Origin: JAUVXE01 sp964349355
Lineage (GTDB): Bacteria > Actinomycetota > Coriobacteriia > Anaerosomatales > SLCP01
Direction: 5' to 3'
Length of the DNA stretch: 64,000 bases
Assembly: GCA_964349355.1 (NCBI GenBank)
Contig: CAYGFZ010000002.1
Span: forward strand, 5,663 to 69,662
How positions within the stretch are numbered: position 1 is the stretch's first letter; every line of letters begins with the position of its first letter. The notes below the pieces were generated by a model. The model ran no database searches. It saw only the letters and a program-made list of their open reading frames with translations, and was not told the origin of the DNA. Shown here piece by piece: positions 33,659 to 41,865 of the stretch. A program made the position numbers and the translations under genes.

Positions 33659-35007
33659 GGCCGGGATGCCGAGGTCTCGGGGGTCAGTGCGAGGAGAGGG
33701 TGCCGGGATGCGTAGTCGAGCATATCTTTGGCTGCGCGCTCACGGTAGGCTTCGTATCTGCGGCGCTTGCCACGCACCGGAGGGTCCAGCGGCGGGACGA
33801 GTCCCCAGTTGACATGCATCGGCTGATACCGTGCGGTCTCTGGATTGGTCGCGTATGCGACGAGAGCCCCCAGCGCCGTCGTGCTCGGAAGCACGACGCC
33901 GGGAAGACCGCGAATCTCCGCGACAGTGTTCAAGCCGGCAAGAAGTCCGGATGCGGCTGCCTCAAGATACCCTTCCGTTCCCGTCAACTGACCGCAGAGG
34001 CGCAGGTGGGGATGTTCCCTGAGACGGAGGGAGGAGTCGAGGATCCGGGGGGCATCGATGAAGGTGTTCCGGTGCATGACGCCGAAGCGGAGCACGTCCG
34101 CCATTCCCAGGCCGGGAATCAAGCCGAGAATATGCCGCTGCTCGGGGAAGGTGAGGTTTGTCTGGAAGCCGACCAGGTTGTATGCGGTCCCCGCAGTATT
34201 CTCGGGCCTGAGTTGGACGACGGCCCACGGTCGCTGTCCGGTGCGTGGATCGATGAGTCCGACGGGCTTCATGGCACCGAACCGTAGTGCGTCGACACCA
34301 GAGCGACAGACCTCCTCCACCGGCTGGCATGCCTGGAAGAGATCCTTGGTTTCGAAGGCGTGCGCCTGGACCCTCTGTCCAGTACGAAGGGCATCGATCA
34401 ACAGCTCGTACTGTGTCTTATCGAGAGGGCAGTTGAGGTAGTCGGCACCGCCGCCCTTGTCATACCTCGAAGCGGCGAACGCAACCTCCCGGTCGATGGT
34501 TGCTCCGTCGACGATCGGTGCGGCAGCGTCGAAGAACGAGAGTCGGTCGGCACCTATCAGCTCGGAGAGTGCCGTCTCCATTCCGGAACTTGTGAGAGGT
34601 CCTGTGGCGACTATCGCGGGGCCGCTCGGAATCGATGTAGCCTCGGAGTGCTCGACGCTTACCAGTGGATGCTCAGAGATTCTGTGGGTGACGAGGGCGG
34701 AGAACGCATGTCGATCGACGGCAAGGGCGGCACCAGCGGGGACCCGCGTCTGCTGTGCACATTCGAGTATGAAGGAGCCGATGCGGCGCAGCTCGTCTTT
34801 GAGGGAGCCCGTTGCAGTCGACGCGTCCGTGCCCTTGAACGAGTTCGAACAGACGAGCTCGGCGAACTCGTCTGTCGAGTGAGCCGGCGAACGGCGTCCG
34901 GGACGCATCTCGATCAACGTCACAGGGACTCCTGCAGTCGCAAGCTGCCATGCTGCCTCACAGCCGGCAAGACCAGCGCCAACAACGGTGACACGGGGAG
35001 GGGTCAC
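33655..35007 (-). CDS. trmFO: Folate-dependent tRNA (uracil-54) methyltransferase TrmFO
   Basis: A 450-residue FAD enzyme that methylates U54 of tRNA using methylenetetrahydrofolate. FAD loop VVGAGLAGCEAAWQLA at the N-terminus, RPGRRSPAHSTDEFAELVCSNSFKG as VCSNSFKGTD, and C-terminal QLTGTEGYLEAAASGLLAGLN as GTEGYLEAAASG. GTG start. It lies between dprA and xerC. TrmFO is typical of Firmicutes and some deep lineages and is absent from most Actinomycetia, which informs the taxonomic guess. Confidence 0.96.
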   Translation of the reverse strand: MTPPRVTVVGAGLAGCEAAWQLATAGVPVTLIEMRPGRRSPAHSTDEFAELVCSNSFKGTDASTATGSLKDELRRIGSFILECAQQTRVPAGAALAVDRHAFSALVTHRISEHPLVSVEHSEATSIPSGPAIVATGPLTSSGMETALSELIGADRLSFFDAAAPIVDGATIDREVAFAASRYDKGGGADYLNCPLDKTQYELLIDALRTGQRVQAHAFETKDLFQACQPVEEVCRSGVDALRFGAMKPVGLIDPRTGQRPWAVVQLRPENTAGTAYNLVGFQTNLTFPEQRHILGLIPGLGMADVLRFGVMHRNTFIDAPRILDSSLRLREHPHLRLCGQLTGTEGYLEAAASGLLAGLNTVAEIRGLPGVVLPSTTALGALVAYATNPETARYQPMHVNWGLVPPLDPPVRGKRRRYEAYRERAAKDMLDYASRHPLLALTPETSASRP

Positions 35008-35022
35008 GTGGTTCTCCAGAGT

Positions 35023-35919
35023 CTACGATCCAGTGATGCCGTGTGATTGTAGCCGAGCGTTGGGTCGAGCGATGCCGTACCTCCCATCAGGGTAACGCTT
35101 GAGGACTCCTTCCGCCTCGAGTCGAGTGAGGGAACGTATGATCGTGACGATGTCGACGTCGAGGTCGCGGGCGAGATCATCGGGACGCGAGGGGTTGGCG
35201 ATCAGCGCCGCCAGCATCCTGTCCGGTGAACCTCCGGGCTCCTCTGGGATCCCTGCCGGGTGGATCCCGAGCTCCTGCGCTAGTTCCGACACATCTGTGA
35301 TCGGGGTCGCACCCTGACGGATGAGGCGGTTTGCGCCACGGCATTCAGGTGCGAAGATCGAACCAGGGATCGCGCAGACCTCACGGCCGATATCGAGAGC
35401 ATGATCCGCCGTGGAGAAAGTACCGCTTGGAAGAGATGCCTCCACGACCAGCAGCGTTCTCGAGAGTGCAGCGATCAGCCGGTTCCTGCGTGGGAAGGCC
35501 CACCTATGCGGCTCGCTGCCCCATGGCGCCTCGGAGACCACCGCTCCGACCCGGCGGATAGTCGCGAGCGTGTCTGCGGCGCGCGCGGGATAGTTCACAT
35601 CCGCCCCGCATCCGAGAACAGCGACCGTAGGGCCGTCGACACTCAGGGCGCCGATGTGCGCCTCAAGATCGCAACCGATGGCAGCTCCTGATACCACCGG
35701 TATCCCCTGTGCCGCAGCCCACGCAGAGAAGCGATGCGCGCACGCGCGTCCGTAGGGAGTCGCCTTTCGCGCCCCGATGACCCCGAGGCCCCCTCCAAGC
35801 AGTGCAGGGTCGCCGAACCCGTAGAGGAGCTCTGGCGGATCGGGCAAGTCGTTGAGCTGTTCCGGGAACTCGGGTTCCGAGCGCGCAAGCACCCATCCGC
35901 CTTCAGGTCGCACGCTCAT
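35023..35919 (-). CDS. dprA: DNA-processing protein DprA/Smf
   Basis: 298 residues with the Rossmann-like DprA core that loads RecA on incoming single-stranded DNA: LLYGFGDPALLGG, VIGARKATPYG, VVSGAAIGCDLEAHIGAL, VLGCGADVNYPA, and FPRRNRLIAALSRTLLVVEA as RNRLIAALS. A C-terminal winged helix (about 230-285) is present. The N-terminal SAM domain is lacking, as in short forms. The start overlaps the comM stop (ATGA). It hints at natural transformation, though no com uptake genes lie here. Confidence 0.93.
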   Translation of the reverse strand: MSVRPEGGWVLARSEPEFPEQLNDLPDPPELLYGFGDPALLGGGLGVIGARKATPYGRACAHRFSAWAAAQGIPVVSGAAIGCDLEAHIGALSVDGPTVAVLGCGADVNYPARAADTLATIRRVGAVVSEAPWGSEPHRWAFPRRNRLIAALSRTLLVVEASLPSGTFSTADHALDIGREVCAIPGSIFAPECRGANRLIRQGATPITDVSELAQELGIHPAGIPEEPGGSPDRMLAALIANPSRPDDLARDLDVDIVTIIRSLTRLEAEGVLKRYPDGRYGIARPNARLQSHGITGS

Positions 35920-37409
35920 CTCAGCTCCTCCCCCCGGAACAAGGTCGCCTCATGGAGATGCTCCCTGCCGACACGATCACAACCGTCGAGGAATGCGATC
36001 GTACGCGCGACGCGCATGAGCCGGGTTACGCCCCTTCCGGACAGATGAAGCGCGCGGCTCAACGAGGAGAGGGACTCCCTGGCAGTCACGTTCATCCCGC
36101 AGGCACGCAAGAGAGCGGAACTGCTCAGGACCGATATGGGATACGCACCCGACGCGATCGCACGATCCCTGGCCGCACAGATCCTTTCCCGTACGGTGGC
36201 GCTCGACTCGCCGGTCGGAAAGGTTACGAGGAGCGCTGGATCAACCCGTTGGAGGACAAGAAGCAGATCGATACGATCCACAAGCGGTCCCCCGACCCGG
36301 GCCTGATACCGGGAGACCGAGGCCTCGGAACACCGACACGGCTTACTGGGATCCCCCGTGTGCCCACAGGGACAGGGGTTGGCCGCAGCCACAAGGGTGA
36401 ACCGGGCGGGAAAACGAATCCTTCCCTCGGCGCGCACTAGTGTCACCTCGCCGTCTTCCATGGGTTGGCGGAGGGTCTGCAGTGAGGCGGGACCGAACTC
36501 CGGCAGTTCGTCGAGGAAGAGGACGCCGTGATGCGCCAGGCTGATCTCCCCTGGTCTCAGTGGTGAGCCGCCACCGACCAGACCCGCGATGGACGCACTA
36601 TGATGTGGCGCGCGGAACGGACGCTCCCCTGCCAGCACCGGCCCTTCATCCAGTCCGGCGACCGAGTGCACGACGGCCGTGTCGAGTCGCTCCTCGGCGG
36701 TCAGAGGCGGCATGAGGGGGCCGAGTCGTCTGGCCAACATAGTCTTGCCCGCCCCGGGGGGTCCGGTGAAGAGCAGGTTGTGACCGCCGACAGCCGCGAT
36801 CTCGAGTGCCCGTCTGGCAGTCTCTTGTCCGCAGACATCTGCCAGATCGGGCCACGTCCGAGCGGCCGTCGGGGTCCGTGATGACGGCCGGGCCGGGCTA
36901 CCATCGACGAGCGATCGCAAGGAGTCGACCGGTCGGAACGTCAGGTCGGGTACGGCGGTGGCCACACATGCTGATGCTGCTGGACCGATCAGTCCGTAAC
37001 CATCGCGACGTGCCCCCAGTGCGTGCGCGAGCATGCCGGATACGCTGCGCACCGAGCCATCCAGCGCAAGCTCGCCTACTGCGCGACAGTCATCGGGAAG
37101 TCTTCCGTTGAGCTGTCCCGTCGCCCGCAGGATCGCGATCGCGATGGGCAGATCGAATCCGGTCCCATGTTTTCTCAGTGGGCCGGGCGCCAGATTGACG
37201 ACGATCCGGGCATTCGGGAACGCAAATCCCGATGCGCGCATGGCAGCCCTCACCCGCTCGCGAGCTTCGAGGACTGCCGCGTCCCCGAGTCCGACGATCG
37301 CGAAGGCGGGAAGCCCGTTCGCAACGTCGACCTGAACCTCGACGGGAATCGCCTCGGTCCCGACCACTGTGGCGGTCCCGACGACCGCCTGTCCCCGCGT
37401 GGACGTCAT
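35916..37409 (-). CDS. comM: ComM/YifB-family AAA+ ATPase (Mg-chelatase-like)
   Basis: 497 residues. An N-terminal ChlI-like/Lon-fold domain with FAIVGLGDAAVLEARERV and LAPGPLRKHGTGFDLPIAI, then the AAA+ motor with Walker A GPPGAGKT at 216-223 and Walker B LFLDELPEF, and C-terminal RYQARVGGPLVDRIDLLL-type block. In some competent bacteria ComM is a helicase helping branch migration during recombination. It is flanked by yraN (4-bp overlap) and dprA (4-bp overlap), a conserved trio. Confidence 0.94.
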   Translation of the reverse strand: MTSTRGQAVVGTATVVGTEAIPVEVQVDVANGLPAFAIVGLGDAAVLEARERVRAAMRASGFAFPNARIVVNLAPGPLRKHGTGFDLPIAIAILRATGQLNGRLPDDCRAVGELALDGSVRSVSGMLAHALGARRDGYGLIGPAASACVATAVPDLTFRPVDSLRSLVDGSPARPSSRTPTAARTWPDLADVCGQETARRALEIAAVGGHNLLFTGPPGAGKTMLARRLGPLMPPLTAEERLDTAVVHSVAGLDEGPVLAGERPFRAPHHSASIAGLVGGGSPLRPGEISLAHHGVLFLDELPEFGPASLQTLRQPMEDGEVTLVRAEGRIRFPARFTLVAAANPCPCGHTGDPSKPCRCSEASVSRYQARVGGPLVDRIDLLLVLQRVDPALLVTFPTGESSATVRERICAARDRAIASGAYPISVLSSSALLRACGMNVTARESLSSLSRALHLSGRGVTRLMRVARTIAFLDGCDRVGREHLHEATLFRGEELR

Positions 37410-37765
37410 GCCGTGAAAGCGGCGCGGTGATGACGGAGTATCGCCCGGTTCTCGGCGATCTGAGCGATGCTGATCACGTCGAATCGGACCTCTGCGTCAT
37501 CGAGTCCCGAATCGGAGATATAGTGTCGTGCGACTCGGACGAGTTGCTTCTGCTTCGTCGGTGAGACCGCCTCATCGGGGGTTCCCGCCCGGGCAGAGCG
37601 TCGGGTCTTCACCTCGATGATGACGAGTGCCGTCCCGTCGATTGCAACGATGTCTACTTCTCCGGACCTGCATCGCCAGTTGCGGTCTACCACCGCAAGA
37701 CCGATGCGTTCGAGATACGCCGCCGCGGCGTCTTCACCCCGGCGTGCTCGATCACTGTTGGACAT
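37406..37765 (-). CDS. yraN: YraN family protein (UPF0102)
   Basis: 119 residues from the ATG with GGGAGG upstream; an earlier start is less likely. The nuclease-like core is seen: ARRGEDAAAAYLERIG, NWRCRSGEVDIVA with an aspartate, and VIIEVKTRRS with the E-X-K pair of the restriction-endonuclease-like fold. The biochemical function of the family is not established; the constant neighbours rnhB and comM suggest DNA maintenance. It starts 74 bases after the rnhB stop. Confidence 0.9.
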   Translation of the reverse strand: MSNSDRARRGEDAAAAYLERIGLAVVDRNWRCRSGEVDIVAIDGTALVIIEVKTRRSARAGTPDEAVSPTKQKQLVRVARHYISDSGLDDAEVRFDVISIAQIAENRAILRHHRAAFTA

Positions 37766-37839
37766 TGTGTCCTCCCTTCCCCGTGAGAAGGGTTGCACAC
37801 ACGTGCCAACAGGCTCTTACAGATGTCTATCCGAGCCGC

Positions 37840-38619
37840 TCAGAACAGGGTCGGCGCAGGCGCACAGGGTGAAAATGAGCGACGATGGACCATGCAGATG
37901 CCGTGTTTTGAGATCGCGTCGAGATGCTCGGCAGTCCCATAGCCCTTGTTGATCTCGAAGCCCCAGTCACCGTAGTGACGTGCGAGCTCGCACATCAGGC
38001 GGTCACGGGCGACCTTTGCGATGTTCGACGCGGCTGCTATCGAAGCGACCTTGGAGTCGCCACCGGTTATCGCCGTCTCGGGCAACGCGAGGCCGAATGG
38101 ATGGCCGTCGGTGAGCACGTGCACAGGCCGAGGGTCCAGTCTGGCGAGCGCGATCTCCATCGCGGACTTCGTGGCGGGCGCGATGCCGACCACGTCGATC
38201 ACGTGTGCCGGAACGTGGGCGATCGCATGGGCGACAGAACACCGAAGCACCTCGGCGGCTATGCGGGAGCGGGCCTCGGGCGTAAGGCGCTTAGAGTCGT
38301 CCAGCTCCGTTATCCGGACGTCGGCGTGCAAGATCACAGCGGCGGCAGTGACGGGACCGGCAAGGGCTCCTCGGCCGACCTCATCCACGCCTGCGATCAC
38401 CTGGAAACCTTCTGCGTGAAGGGTGCACTGCAGCTCCATGAGAGAGTCGAGCCTGGCGTTCTCGGACCGGGTCCGTTCACGTCGGCGAAGTGCGCGCTGG
38501 CGCGCTCTCTGAATCCCTATCCGGGTATCGCCTGCGCCCACATCGATCAACCGGTCGAGCTCTTCACCAGAGGCGCCAGCGATGAGCCGTTCATAGTCCG
38601 ATACTGAGGAGCGGTCCAT
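37840..38619 (-). CDS. rnhB: Ribonuclease HII with N-terminal extension
   Basis: 259 residues. It removes ribonucleotides and RNA from RNA-DNA hybrids. The catalytic D79-E80 pair is in VIAGVDEVGRGALAGPV; LDDSKRLTPEARSRI and the GGDSKVASIAAASNIAKV block carry the other acidic residues. About 72 residues of charged, helical sequence precede the core, similar to the extension seen in several Gram-positive RNase HII proteins. It follows rplS after about 100 bases that contain a strong hairpin. Confidence 0.95.
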   Translation of the reverse strand: MDRSSVSDYERLIAGASGEELDRLIDVGAGDTRIGIQRARQRALRRRERTRSENARLDSLMELQCTLHAEGFQVIAGVDEVGRGALAGPVTAAAVILHADVRITELDDSKRLTPEARSRIAAEVLRCSVAHAIAHVPAHVIDVVGIAPATKSAMEIALARLDPRPVHVLTDGHPFGLALPETAITGGDSKVASIAAASNIAKVARDRLMCELARHYGDWGFEINKGYGTAEHLDAISKHGICMVHRRSFSPCAPAPTLF

Positions 38620-38668
38620 CGTTCTCCTTGGAATCGATCAGGATGGATCGAGTATAGCGTGCAACGCA

Positions 38669-38696
38669 CGAAGACCCCGCAATCGCGAGGCCTTCG
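38669..38696 (-). other. 12-bp hairpin after rplS
   Basis: CGAAGGCCTCGC and GCGGGGTCTTCG pair over 12 positions, two of them G-U, around a GATT loop. No T-run follows, so termination is unproven. TATACT lies a few bases downstream on the same strand and might start rnhB transcription. Confidence 0.65.
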
Positions 38697-38725
38697 GAAC
38701 GAGCGTTATTGAAAGCGTAGGCGCC

Positions 38726-39073
38726 CTAGTAGGACTGCTCCTTGAGCCGGGCAGCCTTTCCGACCTTGTCGCGCAGGTAGTAGAGCTTGGAACGACGGAC
38801 CTTGCCCCGGCTCACGATCTCCATCGTGACGATCTTGGGAGAGTGGACCGGGAACTTGCGCTCCACGCCTACGCCGAAGGAGACCTTGCGTACCGCAAAC
38901 GTCTCACGGTTGCTCGAACCGTGGCGGCTGATGATGACGCCCTGGAAGATCTGGACGCGCTCACGAGTTCCCTCGACGACGCGGTAGTGGACCTTGACGG
39001 TGTCGCCGACCTGGAACTCGGGCAGGTCGTCGCGGATCTGCTGCTGCTCTATGGCACGAATGATGGTGTTCAT
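38726..39073 (-). CDS. rplS: 50S ribosomal protein L19
   Basis: 115 residues with full L19 length. Blocks FQVGDTVKVHYRVVEGTRERVQIF as FQVGDTVKVHYRV, QGVIISRHGS, ETFAVRKVSFGVGVERKFPVHSP as FGVGVERKFPVHSP, and RRSKLYYLRDKVGKAARLKE as KLYYLRDKVGKAAR. L19 sits at the 30S-50S interface. It has its own promoter-like element (39131-39160) and follows lepB. Confidence 0.97.
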   Translation of the reverse strand: MNTIIRAIEQQQIRDDLPEFQVGDTVKVHYRVVEGTRERVQIFQGVIISRHGSSNRETFAVRKVSFGVGVERKFPVHSPKIVTMEIVSRGKVRRSKLYYLRDKVGKAARLKEQSY

Positions 39074-39130
39074 TTTCGATGTCCTCGATCGTCACTTCGC
39101 GGTCAGGAGCGCCGTCAGGCGCAAGAAGGA

Positions 39131-39160
39131 AGTATAGCCGAGCGTACGCCCGTGTTGCAA
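39131..39160 (-). promoter_or_regulatory. Promoter candidate for rplS
   Basis: Minus strand TTGCAA, 18-base spacer, TATACT. The leader of about 60 bases contains GCGCC-TGAC-GGCGC, a perfect 5-bp hairpin. Confidence 0.5.
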
Positions 39161-39197
39161 ACCTCGGATATGCGAGCGGGATCTGGAGAGGAAAAGG

Positions 39198-39782
39198 CTA
39201 GCGCAGCGCCCCTATCCGGCTCATCGGCCAGTAGATCGCGAAGGCACGGCCCCGGACAAGCTCCTCGGGAATCGGTCCCATGAAACGGCTGTCCCCGGAG
39301 TTCGGCCTGTTGTCGCCCATCAGCCAGACCTCGTCCTGCGCGAGAGTCAAGGGGAGTGGCACCGTACCCGGTTCCGTCTTCACGTCGGCGACGTACGCTT
39401 CGGGAAGCGCGACGCCGTCGACGATCATGCGCCCGTCGGCGATGTCGATCGTCTGTCCCCCGACCGCGATCACGCGCTTGATCAACTGGGGATGACGACC
39501 GGTCGGGTCATCGAACACGACGATCTCCCCGACCTCGGCAGAACGGAAACGAAGTGAGAGCTTCTCGGCCAGGACGCGATCGCCCGTCATGATAGTCGGC
39601 TCCATAGAGCCTGTCGGGATGATGAACGGCTGGAGGACGTAGGTTTTGACCCCCTGTGCGAGGAGGAATGCGATGGCGATCATGAGGACGGTCTCGATGA
39701 GCCAGCGGGCGAAGCTGGATGTCGAGTGTTCCCGGATTTCGGTCACCTCGGCCACATCCTCATGCGGGGTCTGATCAGGCAC
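39198..39782 (-). CDS. lepB: Signal peptidase I (first copy)
   Basis: 194 residues. A cytoplasmic N-terminal tail, one membrane segment at about 27-46, nucleophile S59 in PTGSMEPTI, general base K102 in LIKRVIAVGGQ, and the C-terminal GDNRPNSGDSRFMGPIP box. It cleaves Sec and Tat signal peptides outside the membrane. GTG start overlapping trmD by 8 bp. A second, less similar signal peptidase lies at 43267-43806. Confidence 0.95.
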   Translation of the reverse strand: MPDQTPHEDVAEVTEIREHSTSSFARWLIETVLMIAIAFLLAQGVKTYVLQPFIIPTGSMEPTIMTGDRVLAEKLSLRFRSAEVGEIVVFDDPTGRHPQLIKRVIAVGGQTIDIADGRMIVDGVALPEAYVADVKTEPGTVPLPLTLAQDEVWLMGDNRPNSGDSRFMGPIPEELVRGRAFAIYWPMSRIGALR

Positions 39783-40518
39783 TATCGTCGCTCCCTTCGA
39801 GCACCCGCTGTGCGAGCGCTTGTTCCGTCTCGGTCAGGTCCGCTCGCGGCAGGAGGTCCGGGCGAACGCGTGCTGTCTTGATGATCGACTGTTCCCTGCG
39901 GTACTCGGCGATACGAGCATGGTCTCCGCTCAACAGGATATCCGGAACCATCATCTTCTCGTACTCGGCCGGACGAGTGTACTGCGGATACTCCAATAGC
40001 GATTCCGAGAAGGACTCGTCGACGGCAGACCCCTCATGACCGAGCACGCCGGGAAGAAGGCGTGTGACGGCGTCAGTGATGACCATCGCAGGAAGCTCTC
40101 CTCCCGTAAGGACATAGTCACCGATCGAGATCTCCCTGTCGGCCAGTGCAAGAGTCCTTTCATCGAATCCTTCGTAGCGGCCGCAGACGAAGACAATCCG
40201 GGGTAGAGCGGCGAGTTCGTGCGCGACAGCCTGAGTGAACCGCGTGCCTCCGGGGGTCAGGAACACCGTGTGCGGCGGAGTCTCACTCGTGTCGTGCACG
40301 TGCCGTACCGCGCAAAATATCGGTTCGGGCTTCATGACCATACCCGGACCGCCTCCGTACGGATAATCGTCTGTCGATCGGTGACGGTCTGTTGTGTGGT
40401 CGCGCAGGTCGTGAACGTTTAGCTCCAGCAAAGAGCGTTCCCGCGCAAGACCGATCATCGATGTCGACATCGGGTCCGTGAACATCTCCGGGAAGATCGT
40501 GATGATGTCGACGATCAT
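39775..40518 (-). CDS. trmD: tRNA (guanine-N1-)-methyltransferase TrmD
   Basis: 247 residues from the ATG reading MIVDIITIFPEMF; longer frames are not family-like. A SPOUT-class knotted enzyme that makes m1G37 in tRNA, with DDYPYGGGPGMVMKPEP, GRYEGFDER and SIGDYVLTGGELPAMVI. It overlaps rimM (ATGA) and lepB. rpsP-khpA-rimM-trmD-rplS is a classical order, here with lepB inserted before rplS. Confidence 0.97.
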   Translation of the reverse strand: MIVDIITIFPEMFTDPMSTSMIGLARERSLLELNVHDLRDHTTDRHRSTDDYPYGGGPGMVMKPEPIFCAVRHVHDTSETPPHTVFLTPGGTRFTQAVAHELAALPRIVFVCGRYEGFDERTLALADREISIGDYVLTGGELPAMVITDAVTRLLPGVLGHEGSAVDESFSESLLEYPQYTRPAEYEKMMVPDILLSGDHARIAEYRREQSIIKTARVRPDLLPRADLTETEQALAQRVLEGSDDSA

Positions 40519-41042
40519 GCGTCCTCCTCGGCGATCAGACCTGGCAAGAGCCGGATGTCGACCTGCCCGAGCTCTTCGTCGATGCCCACGACGACATCGT
40601 CGATCACAGGTATCAGGACTTGCCCTACGGGTCCACCCTCGACCACCCACACGTCGTTGGCACCGGTGACAATAGTATCTACGATCCGGCCGAGGAACCC
40701 GCGATCGGCATCGACCACCTGCATGTCGGTCATGTCGAGCGGAAGCTCGTTGGCAAGTCCTGCGGGCAGGTCTTCTCGGCGAACCATAAGGGTACGACCG
40801 CGCAGGGACTCGGCCGAACCGCGATCACCGATCTGTGAGAGTTTGACGAGGGGGCCCTTCGGACCGGACCGTATTCCCTCGATCCGGTAGGCCTTAGGAC
40901 CTGCGGTCGGCGGGACGACCCAGACCTCGATGTCTTCAGGAAGGAGAAAGGGAGGGCCGGCGACAAACGCCACCGAGACCTCCCCTTTCACACCGTGAAC
41001 CTTGACGACCCGCCCCAGCGGGACGAAAGGTGCATCATCCAT
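40515..41042 (-). CDS. rimM: 16S rRNA maturation factor RimM
   Basis: 175 residues. N-terminal RimM domain beginning PLGRVVKVHGVKGEVSV, and a C-terminal PRC-barrel with LLDMTDMQVVD-type blocks (LPLDMTDMQVVDADRGFLG as MTDMQVVDADRGF) and VLIPVIDDVVVGID. It binds S19 and helps assemble the 30S head. It starts 6 bases after the khpA stop. Confidence 0.95.
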   Translation of the reverse strand: MDDAPFVPLGRVVKVHGVKGEVSVAFVAGPPFLLPEDIEVWVVPPTAGPKAYRIEGIRSGPKGPLVKLSQIGDRGSAESLRGRTLMVRREDLPAGLANELPLDMTDMQVVDADRGFLGRIVDTIVTGANDVWVVEGGPVGQVLIPVIDDVVVGIDEELGQVDIRLLPGLIAEEDA

Positions 41043-41048
41043 GAGTGA

Positions 41049-41297
41049 CTACCCCAAGACCTCCACGTCGACGTGCTCGCCGTTAACGCTGGCTGCAGCA
41101 CGGACGACCGTACGGATGGCCTTGATCACGCGACCCTGACGTCCGATGACCTTGCCGACGTCGTCGGGGTTCAGCGAGATCTCGTAGGTGACCGATTCAC
41201 CGGAAACCTTCTTGACGACATCGACGGAGCCGGGGTCGTCAACAAGTGACGTGACGAGAAAGCGTACGAGAGTCTCGGAATCAGGTGTCTTGGACAT
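41049..41297 (-). CDS. khpA: KH-domain RNA-binding protein KhpA
   Basis: 82 residues from the ATG with ACGGGG upstream (a GTG two codons earlier is possible). One KH domain with the GXXG loop in DDVGKVIGRQGRVIKAI. KhpA/YlqC works with KhpB in RNA binding that affects cell size and division in some Gram-positive bacteria. It sits between rpsP and rimM, its standard place. Confidence 0.93.
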   Translation of the reverse strand: MSKTPDSETLVRFLVTSLVDDPGSVDVVKKVSGESVTYEISLNPDDVGKVIGRQGRVIKAIRTVVRAAASVNGEHVDVEVLG

Positions 41298-41309
41298 AGG
41301 CACCCCGTA

Positions 41310-41717
41310 CTATGACGCGGGAGCGTCGTCCGCGGCGGATTCCGGCTCGGCCGCTTCGACTTCGGCCTCAGCAACCTCGGGCTCAGGTTCTGACTTGGCG
41401 ACTTCTGCAGCCTTGGCCTGCGCCTTGGCCTTCGCCTTCTTGGAAAGCGTCGTGACCTTGTCGGGTGCCGCTGTGTCCGGGTTCTGAGCGATCTTGTACA
41501 GCTTCGCTACGGTCTCGGTCATCTGAGCGCCCTTGTCGATCCATGCGGTGGTGCGCTCGACATCGAGCTCGATCATGCTCGGCTCGACGCGAGGGTTGTA
41601 GCGGCCGAGTATCTCGATGAAACGGCCGTCGCGCGGCGAGCGCGAGTCAGCGGCGACGATACGATAGAAGGGGGCCTTCTTCGCACCTGCGCGCGCCAGA
41701 CGAATCTTGACTGCCAA
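41310..41717 (-). CDS. rpsP: 30S ribosomal protein S16, with Ala/Glu-rich tail
   Basis: 135 residues from a TTG at 41717 with GGAGG 7-8 bases upstream; the ATG-started longer frame runs into the promoter and is rejected. The first 80 residues are S16: VKIRLARAGAKKAPFYRIVAAD as KIRLARAGAKKAPFYRIV, DGRFIEILGRYNP. The next 55 residues are a Lys/Ala- then Glu/Ala-rich low-complexity tail not needed in E. coli S16. A strong promoter and a structured leader precede it. Confidence 0.94.
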   Translation of the reverse strand: MAVKIRLARAGAKKAPFYRIVAADSRSPRDGRFIEILGRYNPRVEPSMIELDVERTTAWIDKGAQMTETVAKLYKIAQNPDTAAPDKVTTLSKKAKAKAQAKAAEVAKSEPEPEVAEAEVEAAEPESAADDAPAS

Positions 41718-41723
41718 AAGGTT

Positions 41724-41754
41724 CACCTCCGTGTAAGGTGGCCGGTCCGGCCAC
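41724..41754 (-). promoter_or_regulatory. Alternative hairpins over the rpsP ribosome-binding site
   Basis: GTGGCCG and CGGCCAC form a 7-bp hairpin at 41738-41754. CACCT at 41736-41740, which shares three bases with it, can instead pair with AGGTG at 41724-41728, which includes the Shine-Dalgarno sequence. The two foldings exclude each other, a layout suited to translational control of S16. Confidence 0.45.
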
Positions 41755-41775
41755 GTGCACGCAAAACGACTGCCT

Positions 41776-41804
41776 ATGATACGCCATACCCCCAGAGGGG
41801 TCAA
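41776..41804 (-). promoter_or_regulatory. Promoter of the rpsP operon
   Basis: Minus strand TTGACC, exactly 17 bases, then TATCAT: 5/6 matches to both consensus hexamers at ideal spacing. It is the best housekeeping promoter seen in the window. The spacer contains ACCCC and GGGGT arms, a small inverted repeat. Confidence 0.7.
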
Positions 41805-41865
41805 AGAGAGATTGAAGTGCGAGGCTGCGAACTTCGGTGGCCGCCAGCCTTCTGCACAGACTCTA

